Under the pieces are notes generated by a model. The model made no database searches. It saw nothing but the letters and a program-made list of their open reading frames with translations, and was not told the DNA's origin. From contig NZ_JACHVQ010000003.1 of the NCBI RefSeq assembly GCF_014190805.1, positions 124,001 through 188,000 on the forward strand: DNA of 64,000 bases, in the 5' to 3' direction. Origin of the DNA: Flexivirga oryzae (GTDB lineage: Bacteria > Actinomycetota > Actinomycetes > Actinomycetales > Dermatophilaceae). A program made the translations under genes and the position numbers. This document shows, piece after piece, positions 26,424 through 34,844 of the stretch (its first letter is position 1; the number at the start of each line of letters is the position of its first letter).

Positions 26424-26504
26424 CACGTCGATCCTTCCGCCATACGGCTGGCCGCCGGTCGGCGACCTGGTCCACCCCGGTCGCATGTGCGACCCTGAAA
26501 ACCT

Positions 26505-27449
26505 ATGAGCACGCGTGGTGTGCCGGCGGCGCCCAGGCAGACGTTCCGATCGTATGCCGCGTCCGGGTTCGGCGACGAGGTTCGGCGCTGGGAGGCCTAC
26601 AACGCCGAGTCACTGATCGCGCTCGCCTGCGAGGTCCGCGACACCGAGCCGCTGCGCGCGAAACAGACCAACCTGGTGCTGCCGCGCCTGCAGATCGCCA
26701 CCATCACCGGCAGCCCGCACCACGTGTCGCGGTCGGCTGAGCTCGTCGAGCGCTTCCCCACGGACTCGATCGCGGTGTATGTCGGGCTGGGCGCCGACAA
26801 CAGGTTCACCAGCAACGGCCACCGCGGCATCATCCGGCGCGGCGACGTGATCGTGTGCGACGCGGACCAACCCTTCGAGCGCGAACTCGGCCACGGGGTC
26901 AGCGAATTCGCGGTCAAAGTGAGCCGGTCGGAGTTGCGCGAGTCCCTCGGTGTCGAGGTCGCGGGCGAGGTGTCGCTGCTGAGCGCGCGGGACAACCCCG
27001 CCGCGCACGCCCTCACCCGCACCGCCGTCGCCGCGATCCGCACCGCGGGCAGCAGGTCGGTCGACGAGCTGGGTGTCCTGGAGCTGGTCGGCCTGCTCGC
27101 GGCCGGTGACGCGACGGCGCCGGAGGTCCGGCACCGGGCGATGGCACGCGCCCACATCGAGGAGCACCTGGCCGACCGGGCCCTGTCCGCCGGCACCGTG
27201 GCCGCGGCAACGGGCATCAGCGAGCGCCAGCTGTCCCGGATCTTCGCAGCCACCGGGGTCTCGCTGCCGCAGTACATCCGCGGAAGGCGGCTGGAGCTGG
27301 CCCGCAGCATCCTGGTCGCCGGCTCGGTGCACTCCACGACTGATGCCGCCCGCGCCGCGGGGTTCGCGTCGCCGGCGCACTTCTCGCAGGCCTTCCAGAA
27401 GCGCTTCGGCGTCTCCGCCGGCTCGGTCCGGCGGACTGCGGGGGACTGA
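26505..27449 (+). CDS. AraC-family regulator
   Basis: 314 residues. The N-terminal half is a cupin-like ligand domain of the AraC_binding_2 type (RFPTDSIAVYVGLGADN, GDVIVCDADQPFERE). The last 100 residues hold the two helix-turn-helix motifs (VAAATGISERQLSRIFAATG and DAARAAGFASPAHFSQAFQK). It lies 113 bp upstream of, and on the same strand as, the resorcinol/hydroxyquinol genes and is the probable activator of that set; it is also divergent from the VOC gene. Confidence 0.88.
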   Translation: MSTRGVPAAPRQTFRSYAASGFGDEVRRWEAYNAESLIALACEVRDTEPLRAKQTNLVLPRLQIATITGSPHHVSRSAELVERFPTDSIAVYVGLGADNRFTSNGHRGIIRRGDVIVCDADQPFERELGHGVSEFAVKVSRSELRESLGVEVAGEVSLLSARDNPAAHALTRTAVAAIRTAGSRSVDELGVLELVGLLAAGDATAPEVRHRAMARAHIEEHLADRALSAGTVAAATGISERQLSRIFAATGVSLPQYIRGRRLELARSILVAGSVHSTTDAARAAGFASPAHFSQAFQKRFGVSAGSVRRTAGD

Positions 27450-27562
27450 GGTTCCCGTTTCCGCCATACCTGCTCGTAGTCCTCGCCGACCACGTCTGTG
27501 ACACAGCACACTTCGGAGTACAGCCCGGGCACCGGCCCGGCGCGGATCGGAAGGTATGACGA

Positions 27563-29350
27563 ATGCCCACCTTCGATGACGGCCTGGCCGCGACGGACCT
27601 GCCGGACTCCGACGTGGTCGACACCGACGTCCTGATCGTCGGCTCCGGTCCGGCGGGTTCCTCGGCGGCGCTCTTCCTGTCCACGCTCGGGGTCGCGAAC
27701 ATCATGATCACCAAGTACCGCTGGACCGCGAACACACCGCGCGCCCACATCACCAACCAGCGGTCGATGGAGATCTTCCGGGACATGGGCATCGAGGACC
27801 AGGTGCTCGCCGACGCGACACCGCACGAGCTGGTCGGCGACACCGTCTTCTGCACCGCGATCGCCGGGGAGGAGATCGGGCGCATCCACACCTGGGGCAC
27901 CCGGCCGGACCGTGAGGCGGACTACCGCCTCGCCAGCCCGTGCCTGACCGTCGACATCCCGCAGACCTACCTGGAGCCGATCCTGGTGCGCAACGCCACG
28001 GTGCGCGGCACGCAGAGCCGGTTCTCCACCGAATACCTGTCGCACTCCCAGGACGACGACGGTGTCACCACCCGGGTGCGTGACCGGCTGACCGGGCAGG
28101 AGTACAGCATCCGGTCGCGCTACCTGATCGGCGCCGACGGAGCCCGCTCGATGGTCGCCGCGGACATCGACCTGCCCTACGAGGGCCGGATGGACATCGC
28201 CGGATCGATGAACATCACCTTCAAGGCGGACATCTCCGCACTCGTGGATCACCGCCCCAGCGTGCTGTATTGGGTGATCCAGCCGGGGTCGAACGTCGGC
28301 GGCATCGGCACCGGCCTGGTCCGGATGGTGCGGCCGTGGGACGAGTGGCTGATCGTCTGGGGTTACGACATCAACGAGGAGCCGCCGACGCTGGACGACG
28401 CGGCCGCCACCAAGATCGTGCGCGATCTGCTGGGTATGCCGGAGCTGGAGCCGGAGATCACCGGCTACTCGCTGTGGGGCGTCAACGAGATGTATGCGAC
28501 GCACCTGCAGCGGGGGCGCGTGTTCGCGGCCGGTGACGCCATACACCGGCATCCGCCGTCGAACGGACTGGGCTCCAACACCTCGGTCCAGGACTCCTAC
28601 AACCTGGCCTGGAAGATCGCCGCGGTCCTGCGCGGAGAAGCGGATCCCACGCTACTGGAGTCGTATTCGGCCGAACGTGCCCCCGTCGCCCGGCGGATCG
28701 TGACGCGTGCCAACAAGTCCGCACGGGAGTTCGTCGACATCTTCGAAGCGCTGGGTGTCGTCGGCCTGGCGGGCGAGCAGATGGCCGCGGCGATCGAGGA
28801 GCGCAAGGCCAACACCCCCGAGGGCGCCGCCAAGCGGGCCGCGCTCGTGAAGGCGATGGACACCAAGAACTACGAATTCAACGCGCACGGAGTCGAACTC
28901 GGTCAGTTCTACGAGTCTGGCGCGATCGTCTCCGACGGCACCCGACCGGCGCCGACCGACGACGCGGACCTCTACTACCGGATGTCGACGTCACCGGGTG
29001 CGCATCTGCCGCACGCCTGGGTCGGCAACAACGTGGAGAAGAAGGCGCTGCTCGACCTGGCGCCGTACAGCCGGTGGACGTTGCTGACCGGCGTTGCCGG
29101 TCAGGCCTGGGCGGACGCGGCCGCGAAGGTAGCGGCGGAGCTCGGGATCACATTGGAAACAGTGCTGATCGGCCCCGGTCGCGAGGTCACCGACCTCTAC
29201 TACGACTGGTCCAAGCTGCGCGAGATCGAGGAGAGCGGTGTGTTGCTGGTGCGGCCGGACAAACACGTGGCGTGGCGGGCGATGAGCCTGCCGGACGACC
29301 CGGCGGCCGAGCTGGGCTCCGCGCTCCGGATGTTGCTGGGGAGGTCCTGA
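27563..29350 (+). CDS. FAD-dependent aromatic hydroxylase (resorcinol/phenol type)
   Basis: 595 residues of the TfdB/phenol 2-monooxygenase class. N-terminal FAD motif VLIVGSGPAGSSAA (23-36), the ribose-binding GDAIHRHPPSNGLGSNTS, and a C-terminal thioredoxin-like domain (about 450-595). It hydroxylates a phenol with NAD(P)H and O2. Directly downstream are maleylacetate reductase and hydroxyquinol 1,2-dioxygenase genes, so the likely reaction is resorcinol to hydroxyquinol, as in the Corynebacterium resorcinol cluster. Its stop overlaps the next ATG by one base. Confidence 0.88.
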   Translation: MPTFDDGLAATDLPDSDVVDTDVLIVGSGPAGSSAALFLSTLGVANIMITKYRWTANTPRAHITNQRSMEIFRDMGIEDQVLADATPHELVGDTVFCTAIAGEEIGRIHTWGTRPDREADYRLASPCLTVDIPQTYLEPILVRNATVRGTQSRFSTEYLSHSQDDDGVTTRVRDRLTGQEYSIRSRYLIGADGARSMVAADIDLPYEGRMDIAGSMNITFKADISALVDHRPSVLYWVIQPGSNVGGIGTGLVRMVRPWDEWLIVWGYDINEEPPTLDDAAATKIVRDLLGMPELEPEITGYSLWGVNEMYATHLQRGRVFAAGDAIHRHPPSNGLGSNTSVQDSYNLAWKIAAVLRGEADPTLLESYSAERAPVARRIVTRANKSAREFVDIFEALGVVGLAGEQMAAAIEERKANTPEGAAKRAALVKAMDTKNYEFNAHGVELGQFYESGAIVSDGTRPAPTDDADLYYRMSTSPGAHLPHAWVGNNVEKKALLDLAPYSRWTLLTGVAGQAWADAAAKVAAELGITLETVLIGPGREVTDLYYDWSKLREIEESGVLLVRPDKHVAWRAMSLPDDPAAELGSALRMLLGRS

Positions 29351-30369
29351 TGCTGCGGTTCACGCACGAATCACTCGGTCAGCGTGTGGTTTTCGCGCCT
29401 TCGGATGCGGCTGCTGCGGTGGCTGCGGAGGTGGCGGCGCTGGAGGCTTCGCGGGTGATGTTGATCGCGTCGGCGCGGGAGGCGGTGCTGGCCGACCCGA
29501 TCGCGGCCGGGATCCCGGTCGCGGTGCGGCACGACGAGGTGGTGATGCACGTGCCGGTGCCGGTCGGCGAGCGCGCCCGGGCCGCCGCGGCCGACGCCGG
29601 AGTGGACGCGATCGTGACGGTCGGCGGCGGATCCACCACCGGGTTGGGCAAGGCGGTGGCGCTGGCCACCGGGCTGCCGATCGTGGCCGTGCCCACCACG
29701 TACGCCGGGTCGGAGGCCACCAACGTGTGGGGGCTGACCGAGGGCGAGACCAAGACCACCGGCGTCGACGCCCGGGTGCTGCCGCGCTCGATCGTGTATG
29801 ACGCGAGCCTGCTCACTTCCCTTCCCGCCGACCTGGCCGTCGCCTCCGGGCTGAACGCGCTGGCGCACGGCGTGGACGCGATGTGGGGGCCGCGCGCCGA
29901 CCCGATCGACGCGGCGCTGGCCGGCGAGGGCATCCGCGGCCTGGCCGACGGGTTGCCTGTCGTGGCCCGCGACGGCGCGTCCGTGGCGGGTGTCGAGAAC
30001 ACCCTGTACGGGGCGTACCTGGCCGCGGTGGCGTTCGCGTCCGCCGGATCCGGGTTGCACCACAAGATCTGCCACGTGCTCGGCGGGATGTTCAACCTGC
30101 CGCACGCGCAGACCCACGCCGTGGTGCTGCCGCACGTGCTGGCCTTCAACGCACCGAACGCGCCCGAGGCGCAGCGGCGCATCGCCGCCGCGATCGGCAC
30201 CGATACCGCGGTCGCCGGACTGGCCGCGTTGCGTGCCGCCGTCGACGCGCCCACCGCGTTGCGGGACTACGGGATGCCGCAGGACGGCATACCCAAGGCA
30301 GTTGCGCCGATCCTGGCCGCCGCACCCGCGAACAACCCCACCCCCCTGACCGAAGAGAACAGAACCTGA
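29350..30369 (+). CDS. maleylacetate reductase
   Basis: 339 residues of the iron-alcohol-dehydrogenase fold. It reduces maleylacetate to 3-oxoadipate with NAD(P)H. Motifs: VGGGSTTGLGKA (cofactor loop), PTTYAGSEATNVWG, NALAHGVDAMW and GLHHKICHVLGG with the metal-site histidines. A GGGAGG ribosome site precedes the ATG. It sits between the hydroxylase and the hydroxyquinol dioxygenase, the standard context. Confidence 0.92.
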   Translation: MLRFTHESLGQRVVFAPSDAAAAVAAEVAALEASRVMLIASAREAVLADPIAAGIPVAVRHDEVVMHVPVPVGERARAAAADAGVDAIVTVGGGSTTGLGKAVALATGLPIVAVPTTYAGSEATNVWGLTEGETKTTGVDARVLPRSIVYDASLLTSLPADLAVASGLNALAHGVDAMWGPRADPIDAALAGEGIRGLADGLPVVARDGASVAGVENTLYGAYLAAVAFASAGSGLHHKICHVLGGMFNLPHAQTHAVVLPHVLAFNAPNAPEAQRRIAAAIGTDTAVAGLAALRAAVDAPTALRDYGMPQDGIPKAVAPILAAAPANNPTPLTEENRT

Positions 30370-30406
30370 CCGCGCTGCTGCGCGCGGCCTGGGAAGGAAA
30401 GAGCGC

Positions 30407-31306
30407 ATGACCACCACCGAGCACGCACCGATCAGCCCCGAACAGCAGGCCGTCGAGGACCGGCTGGTCCGCAACGTCGTCTCGTCGTTCGACGAGTGCG
30501 GCAACCCGCGGCTGCAGCAGGTGATGGTGTCGCTGGTGCGGCACCTGCACGCGTTCATCCGGGACGTGCGGCTGACCGATGACGAGTGGTCGGCCGCGAT
30601 CGACTTCCTCACCCGCGCCGGGCACATCACCGACGACGTGCGGCAGGAGTTCATCCTGCTCTCGGACGTGCTGGGTGCGTCGATGCAGACCATCAACATC
30701 AACAACACCGCCTACGAGAACGCCACCGAGGCAACGGTCTTCGGACCGTTCTTCGTCGACGGGTCACCGGAGATCAACAACGGCGAGGACATGTCGTTCG
30801 GCGCACCCGGCGAACCGTGCTGGGTCGAAGGAACCGTCACCGACACCACCGGCAACCCGCTGGCCGGGGCGAAGATCGAGGTCTGGGAGGCCGACGAGGA
30901 CGGCATGTATGACGTGCAGTACGACGTCGGCAAGCGTGCCGCCCGGGCGCACCTGTTCAGCGAACCCGACGGGTCCTACCGGTTCTGGGGGCTGACGCCC
31001 ACGCCATACCCCATCCCGGACGACGGCCCGGTCGGGCAGATGCTCACCGCCGTCGGCCGCTCCCCGCTGCGCGCAGCCCACCTGCACTTCATGGTCACCC
31101 ACGACGGCCACCGCACCCTGGTCACCCACATCTTCCCCACCGGCGACCCGATCGGGAAGAAGGACACCGTCTTCGGCGTCAAGGACTCCCTCATCAAGGA
31201 CTTCGCGACCCAACCCGCCGGCACCCCCACCCCCGACGGCCGCGACGTCGACGGCACCTGGAGCCGGGTGCGCTTCGACATCGTGCTGGCACCCGAAGGC
31301 GCCTGA
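30407..31306 (+). CDS. hydroxyquinol 1,2-dioxygenase
   Basis: 299 residues, the length of intradiol dioxygenases with an N-terminal helical linker domain (1-110) and a C-terminal beta-sandwich. The Fe(III) ligands can be seen: Tyr in PTPYPIPDDGPVG, a second Tyr upstream in GSYRFWG or nearby, and two His in RAAHLHFMVTHDGH. It opens hydroxyquinol (1,2,4-benzenetriol) to maleylacetate. It is the last gene of the plus-strand set and ends one base before the convergent toxin gene. Confidence 0.93.
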   Translation: MTTTEHAPISPEQQAVEDRLVRNVVSSFDECGNPRLQQVMVSLVRHLHAFIRDVRLTDDEWSAAIDFLTRAGHITDDVRQEFILLSDVLGASMQTININNTAYENATEATVFGPFFVDGSPEINNGEDMSFGAPGEPCWVEGTVTDTTGNPLAGAKIEVWEADEDGMYDVQYDVGKRAARAHLFSEPDGSYRFWGLTPTPYPIPDDGPVGQMLTAVGRSPLRAAHLHFMVTHDGHRTLVTHIFPTGDPIGKKDTVFGVKDSLIKDFATQPAGTPTPDGRDVDGTWSRVRFDIVLAPEGA

Positions 31307-31307
31307 A

Positions 31308-31709
31308 TCACACAGGCGAGACCTTCACGTCGAATCCATCGGTCAGGAGTTCCAGGTCGGACCTGTCCGCGGTGAGGACGACCGACGGTGCGAGTTCGAC
31401 CGCGGTTGCAGCGACGATCGCGTCGACCGTGAGGTCACGCTTCTTGCGACGGGTGCGCTCGGCGCGGGAGCGCAGCGTGCCAGCACGCATCTCAACGCTT
31501 TCGGGCAGGTCGACCGTGGGGATCTTGCCGAGCACGTGCCAGATCGCAGCATCCGTCAGCGCGCCCGTGGCGACCTCGGCAAGCACCACCGTGGGGATCA
31601 CCACGCGATGATCGGCTTCTTGCGCGGCCGCGAGCCGTTCCGCCATACCCTGACGTCGCTGGGCCAGGGCGGCGACAGCCTCGGAGTCCAGGATCAGGGC
31701 TCGAGCCAT
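31308..31709 (-). CDS. PIN-domain toxin, VapC-like
   Basis: 133 residues from the ATG at 31709, four bases after the antitoxin stop. PIN RNase acidic residues are in place: Asp8 (LILDSEAV), Glu in VVLAEVATG (about 44), Asp in LTVDAIVAATA (about 93) and Asp in VVLTADRSD. VapC proteins cut tRNA or rRNA when freed from the antitoxin. The pair lies just outside the left border of the genomic island. Confidence 0.83.
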   Translation of the reverse strand: MARALILDSEAVAALAQRRQGMAERLAAAQEADHRVVIPTVVLAEVATGALTDAAIWHVLGKIPTVDLPESVEMRAGTLRSRAERTRRKKRDLTVDAIVAATAVELAPSVVLTADRSDLELLTDGFDVKVSPV

Positions 31710-31713
31710 CGGC

Positions 31714-31896
31714 TCAACGCCACTGATCGACGTACCGAGCGATCGCGGCTGCGTCCAACGGTCCGTTGACCTCGACCAACTCGTCGATGAGGTCCTCGAC
31801 GCCGTCCCGCTCGAGTTGTCGCCGCAGCGCGGCAGTCGCGTATGCCGACACCTTGCCCGGATCGCCGAAACGGGAGCGGTCGGGAAGTGGCGGCAC
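31714..31896 (-). CDS. VapB-like antitoxin, short N-terminus
   Basis: About 60 residues from a GTG at 31896, or 63 from a TTG at 31905 that lies in the U-tract of a terminator. The body (GKVSAYATAALRRQLERDG, then an acidic DLIDELVEVNGPLD) matches the helical part of VapB/CopG antitoxins. The expected N-terminal DNA-binding strand is poorly formed (VPPLPDRSRF), so it may have been clipped at its 5' end. It is coupled to the PIN gene. Confidence 0.65.
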   Translation of the reverse strand: MPPLPDRSRFGDPGKVSAYATAALRRQLERDGVEDLIDELVEVNGPLDAAAIARYVDQWR

Positions 31897-31903
31897 GACA
31901 TAC

Positions 31904-31949
31904 AAAAAGTCCCGAGTCGTGACATCCGATGGATGTCTCGACCCGGGAC
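31904..31949 (-). terminator. intrinsic terminator, probably the original tRNA-Leu terminator
   Basis: Read on the minus strand: 19-base arms (31949-31931 and 31927-31909, two mismatches), a three-base loop, then five Ts. It lies directly beyond the left copy of the tRNA 3' end, exactly where the terminator of an uninterrupted tRNA-Leu gene would be. Confidence 0.75.
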
Positions 31950-31951
31950 CA

Positions 31952-31977
31952 AACGTGCGCGAGGGGGGATTTGAACC
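31952..31977. repeat. left attachment repeat (tRNA-Leu 3' end copy)
   Basis: 26 bp identical to 52911-52936: it covers the T-arm 3' side and acceptor 3' strand of tRNA-Leu (minus strand reads GGTTCAAATCCCCCCTCG and on). Sequence on either side differs from that at the right copy. Confidence 0.85.
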
Positions 31978-32368
31978 AGTGGATTTGCACGCTCAGACCG
32001 GCGGAATTCGCCGTTCTGAGCGTGAATCCGAGGTCCCGTTGGCTCCCGTTGCACGCCGTCTCGCCAGGGGTGTGCCACCTTGGTGGGCACCACGACTGTT
32101 GTTGTCTGATTCGACTGATCCGGGGTGGAGCCCCTAGATCTTCCGCCGAACTTATTCAAGGGGGAGTTGCTCCCCCTCTGCCGTCTGAGTCGCCTCCAAC
32201 CGGCCATCTCAGTCTACCGGTGCCTGCCCGCGACGGCATAGGCAGGCCCGCTGGCCGGCGTCTCACCGGCGGACGCCAGACGATGTCTGGTACCCGACCG
32301 CCTCGCTTTGAAGACGGTCCGGTTCGGGGCCTTTCTGCGCATTGACGCTTCCCCCATCTGGCCGGTGG
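31978..32368. other. non-coding left end of the island
   Basis: About 390 bp with no gene I can support. It holds a long imperfect palindrome (arms CACGCTCAGA at 31988-31997 and its complement at 32015-32024, with an inner CGGCG/CGCCG pair around GAATTC). The rest may be former attP or recombination-site sequence; no similarity was recognised. Confidence 0.5.
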
Positions 32369-33562
32369 TCAGGCCTTGTACTCCTTGAGCAGCTGGCGGC
32401 CGATGATCATCTTCTGGATGTCGGAGGTGCCCTCACCGATCAGCATGAACTTGACCTCACGCATCAGCCGCTCGATCTCGTACTCCTTGGAATAGCCGTA
32501 GCCGCCGTGGATGCGGAAGGAGTCCTCAACCACCTCGTTCGCGTACTCCGAGGCCAGCATCTTCGCCATACCTGCCTCGACATCGACCCGGCCACCACTG
32601 TCCTTGAGGCGAGCAGCACGGACCATCATCGCGTGGATGGTCTCGACCTTGGTCGCCATCTCCGCAAGCCGGAACAAGATCGCCTGGTGCTCGGCGATGA
32701 TCTTGCCGAACGTCTTGCGCTGCTGCGCATAAGCAATCCCGAGCTCGAAGCCGCGGATCGCGAGACCACAGGCGCGGGCGGCGACATTGACCCGGCCGAC
32801 CTCGACACCGTCCATCATCTGGAAGAAGCCCTTGCCCGGGGTCCCGCCCAGGATCTGGTCGGCGGCGATCTGGTGACCCTCGAGGATGAGCTCGGTCGTC
32901 TCGACGCCCTTGTAGCCCATCTTCTCGATCTTGCCCGGCACGGTGACGCCCTGGGCGGTCTCGCCGAACCCGGCCTCCTTCTCGACGAGGAAGGTCGTCA
33001 TGTTCTTGTAGACCGACTCAGCACCCTCGTCGGTCTTGGTCAGCAACGCGACCAGCGTCGAGGAGGCGCCGTTGGTCAGCCACATCTTCTGGCCGGTGAT
33101 CGCATACGAGCCGTCGTCCTGCTTGGTCGCCTTCGTGGAGACGGCCGAGACGTCCGAGCCCAGGGAGGGCTCCGACATCGAGAACGCGCCACGCACCTCG
33201 CCGGTCGCCATCCGGGGCAGGTACTTCTTCTTCTGCTCCTCGGTGCCGTGCTGCATCAGCAGGTAGGCGACGATGAAGTGCGTGTTGATGACGCCGGAGA
33301 CGCTCATCCAGCCGCGGGCGATCTCCTCGACCACCAACGCATAGGTCAGCAGCGACTCACCCAGGCCGCCGTACTCCTCCGGGATCGTCAGACCGAAGAC
33401 ACCCAGCTCCTTCAGACCATCCACGATCTCCTGCGGATAGGTGTCAGAGTGCTCCAGCTCCTGCGCGACAGGGATGATCTTGTCCTCGACGAACTGGTGG
33501 ACAGCCTTGAGGATCTCCTGCTGAATATCAGTGAGATCCTCGGTCTGAGCAAGACGGGTCAT
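32369..33562 (-). CDS. acyl-CoA dehydrogenase (first)
   Basis: 397 residues, the standard length of short-chain acyl-CoA dehydrogenases. FAD enzyme forming a 2-enoyl-CoA with electrons passed to ETF. Motifs: AFSMSEPSLGSDVSA (flavin loop), KMWLTNGASS, VEVGRVNVAARACG, and the C-terminal HGGYGYSKEYEIERLMRE where the catalytic glutamate of this class resides. It is the last gene of the island operon, 36 bp after the crotonase gene. Its A/T use (KSYEKTY-rich start) differs little from its neighbours. Confidence 0.92.
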   Translation of the reverse strand: MTRLAQTEDLTDIQQEILKAVHQFVEDKIIPVAQELEHSDTYPQEIVDGLKELGVFGLTIPEEYGGLGESLLTYALVVEEIARGWMSVSGVINTHFIVAYLLMQHGTEEQKKKYLPRMATGEVRGAFSMSEPSLGSDVSAVSTKATKQDDGSYAITGQKMWLTNGASSTLVALLTKTDEGAESVYKNMTTFLVEKEAGFGETAQGVTVPGKIEKMGYKGVETTELILEGHQIAADQILGGTPGKGFFQMMDGVEVGRVNVAARACGLAIRGFELGIAYAQQRKTFGKIIAEHQAILFRLAEMATKVETIHAMMVRAARLKDSGGRVDVEAGMAKMLASEYANEVVEDSFRIHGGYGYSKEYEIERLMREVKFMLIGEGTSDIQKMIIGRQLLKEYKA

Positions 33563-33597
33563 AGCTTCCTCTCCTACGTCTGGTAGCGCCTATTGAT

Positions 33598-34380
33598 TCA
33601 GGGTTGGGTCTGGTCGACACGGAAGGTGCCTCCAAAGCTGGGCTCGGTGCGATTCCGGTATGCGGCGATGGCGTCGGGTGCGTCGGTGGCGAAGTTGACC
33701 GTCTGAGCTGCAGCCTCCTGCCATAAGACGTCGTGCAAGCTCCCGTGGGCGGACCGATTCAGCAGCGCCTTGCTCTGGGCCAGCCCGATCGGCGGCCCAG
33801 CGGCCAACCGCCCGCACAACTCTTCGACGGTGAGGTCGAGGTCAGCCGGCTCCACCACATAGGTGGCCAGTCCCAGTGCGAGAGCCTCCTGTGCACCCAC
33901 CATGTCGGCCAGGAGGGTCAGCCGCTTGGCTTGAAGCAGCCCCACCGTATGGGTCAGTAACCACGAGCAGCCGGCGTCAGGCGACATCCCACGACGGGTG
34001 AAGATGGCGCAGAACCGGGCGCGCTTCGACGCCACGACGAGGTCGCTGGCCAAGGCCAGGCTGAGCCCCGCACCGACGGCCACGCCGTCCACTCGAGCCA
34101 CCACCGGCTGCGGCAGGTCGACGAGCGCCTCCACTGCTTCGTTGAACCGACGCAGCCTCCGCAGGGGGTGTGCGGCGCGGGCCTCCGTCATATCGGATCC
34201 GGAGCAGAAGTCCTCCCCGGCGCCCTGCAGACGCACCACCCGGACGCTCTCGTCGGCTCCGGTCTCCAGGAGCACATCGCGCAGCGTCAGCAGCGTCGAG
34301 GCGTCCAACGCGTTCTTCTTTCCCGGGCTGTCGAGCGTCAACGTGCGGACGCCTGCCTGGTCTTCGACGTGCAGCACCAT
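33598..34380 (-). CDS. enoyl-CoA hydratase/isomerase (crotonase family)
   Basis: 260 residues from the ATG at 34380, which shares one base with the upstream stop. Crotonase fold: the oxyanion-hole segments GEDFCSGSDMTEA and VAVGAGLSLALASDLVVAS, then RRGMSPDAGCSWLL, where the second Asp rather than Glu is present at the usual catalytic site. Substrate not determinable. It would hydrate the enoyl-CoA formed by one of the two dehydrogenases of this operon. Confidence 0.88.
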   Translation of the reverse strand: MVLHVEDQAGVRTLTLDSPGKKNALDASTLLTLRDVLLETGADESVRVVRLQGAGEDFCSGSDMTEARAAHPLRRLRRFNEAVEALVDLPQPVVARVDGVAVGAGLSLALASDLVVASKRARFCAIFTRRGMSPDAGCSWLLTHTVGLLQAKRLTLLADMVGAQEALALGLATYVVEPADLDLTVEELCGRLAAGPPIGLAQSKALLNRSAHGSLHDVLWQEAAAQTVNFATDAPDAIAAYRNRTEPSFGGTFRVDQTQP

Positions 34381-34844
34381 CAGGCGTCTCCCACGACCAG
34401 AGTGACTGTCTCGGCCACGCAGGCGGGCTTCACGGCGCCGTCGGCGATGACGGTGGATCGGGTGGTGATGAAAGTGCCTTGCGGCCCTCGGCGTACCTCG
34501 GTGAACTCGGCGGTCGCGCGCAGGGTCGAGCCGACCGCTACGGGCTGCGGGAAGCGGACCTTGTCGCTGCCGTAGTTGAGCCGGGCCGAGCCGAAGCCGA
34601 AGGAGTAGATCTCCGCCGCGAGTACCGGGACCAGCGAGAGCGTGAGGTAGCCATGCGCGATGGTCGTCCCGAACGGCCCGGACGCGGCCCGCTCGGGATC
34701 GACGTGGATCCATTGGTGATCACCGGTGGCCTCGGCGAAGGCATCGATGCGGGCCTGGTCGACCAGCAGCCCCGCGCTGGTGCCGAGCGGCTGGCCGACC
34801 AGTGCCTTGGCCTCGGCTACCGATCCGATCACACGGGCACCCAT
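34380..34844 (-). CDS. MaoC-like (R)-enoyl-CoA hydratase (first)
   Basis: 154 residues, single hot-dog fold. The start at 34844 overlaps the thiolase stop. The hydratase motif is clear: ATGDHQWIHVDPERAASGPFG with the catalytic Asp/His pair, then IAHGYLTLSLVP. The size and YGSDKVRFPQPVAVGSTLR segment match NodN/MaoC-type hydratases. It could act on the same pathway as the crotonase with the other stereochemistry, or on a different intermediate. Confidence 0.88.
   Translation of the reverse strand: MGARVIGSVAEAKALVGQPLGTSAGLLVDQARIDAFAEATGDHQWIHVDPERAASGPFGTTIAHGYLTLSLVPVLAAEIYSFGFGSARLNYGSDKVRFPQPVAVGSTLRATAEFTEVRRGPQGTFITTRSTVIADGAVKPACVAETVTLVVGDA

Noticed and set aside
31952..31977. A second tRNA-Leu gene
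   Set aside because: Only the 3' quarter of the tRNA is present; sequence upstream does not fold into the rest of a tRNA, so it is an attachment remnant.
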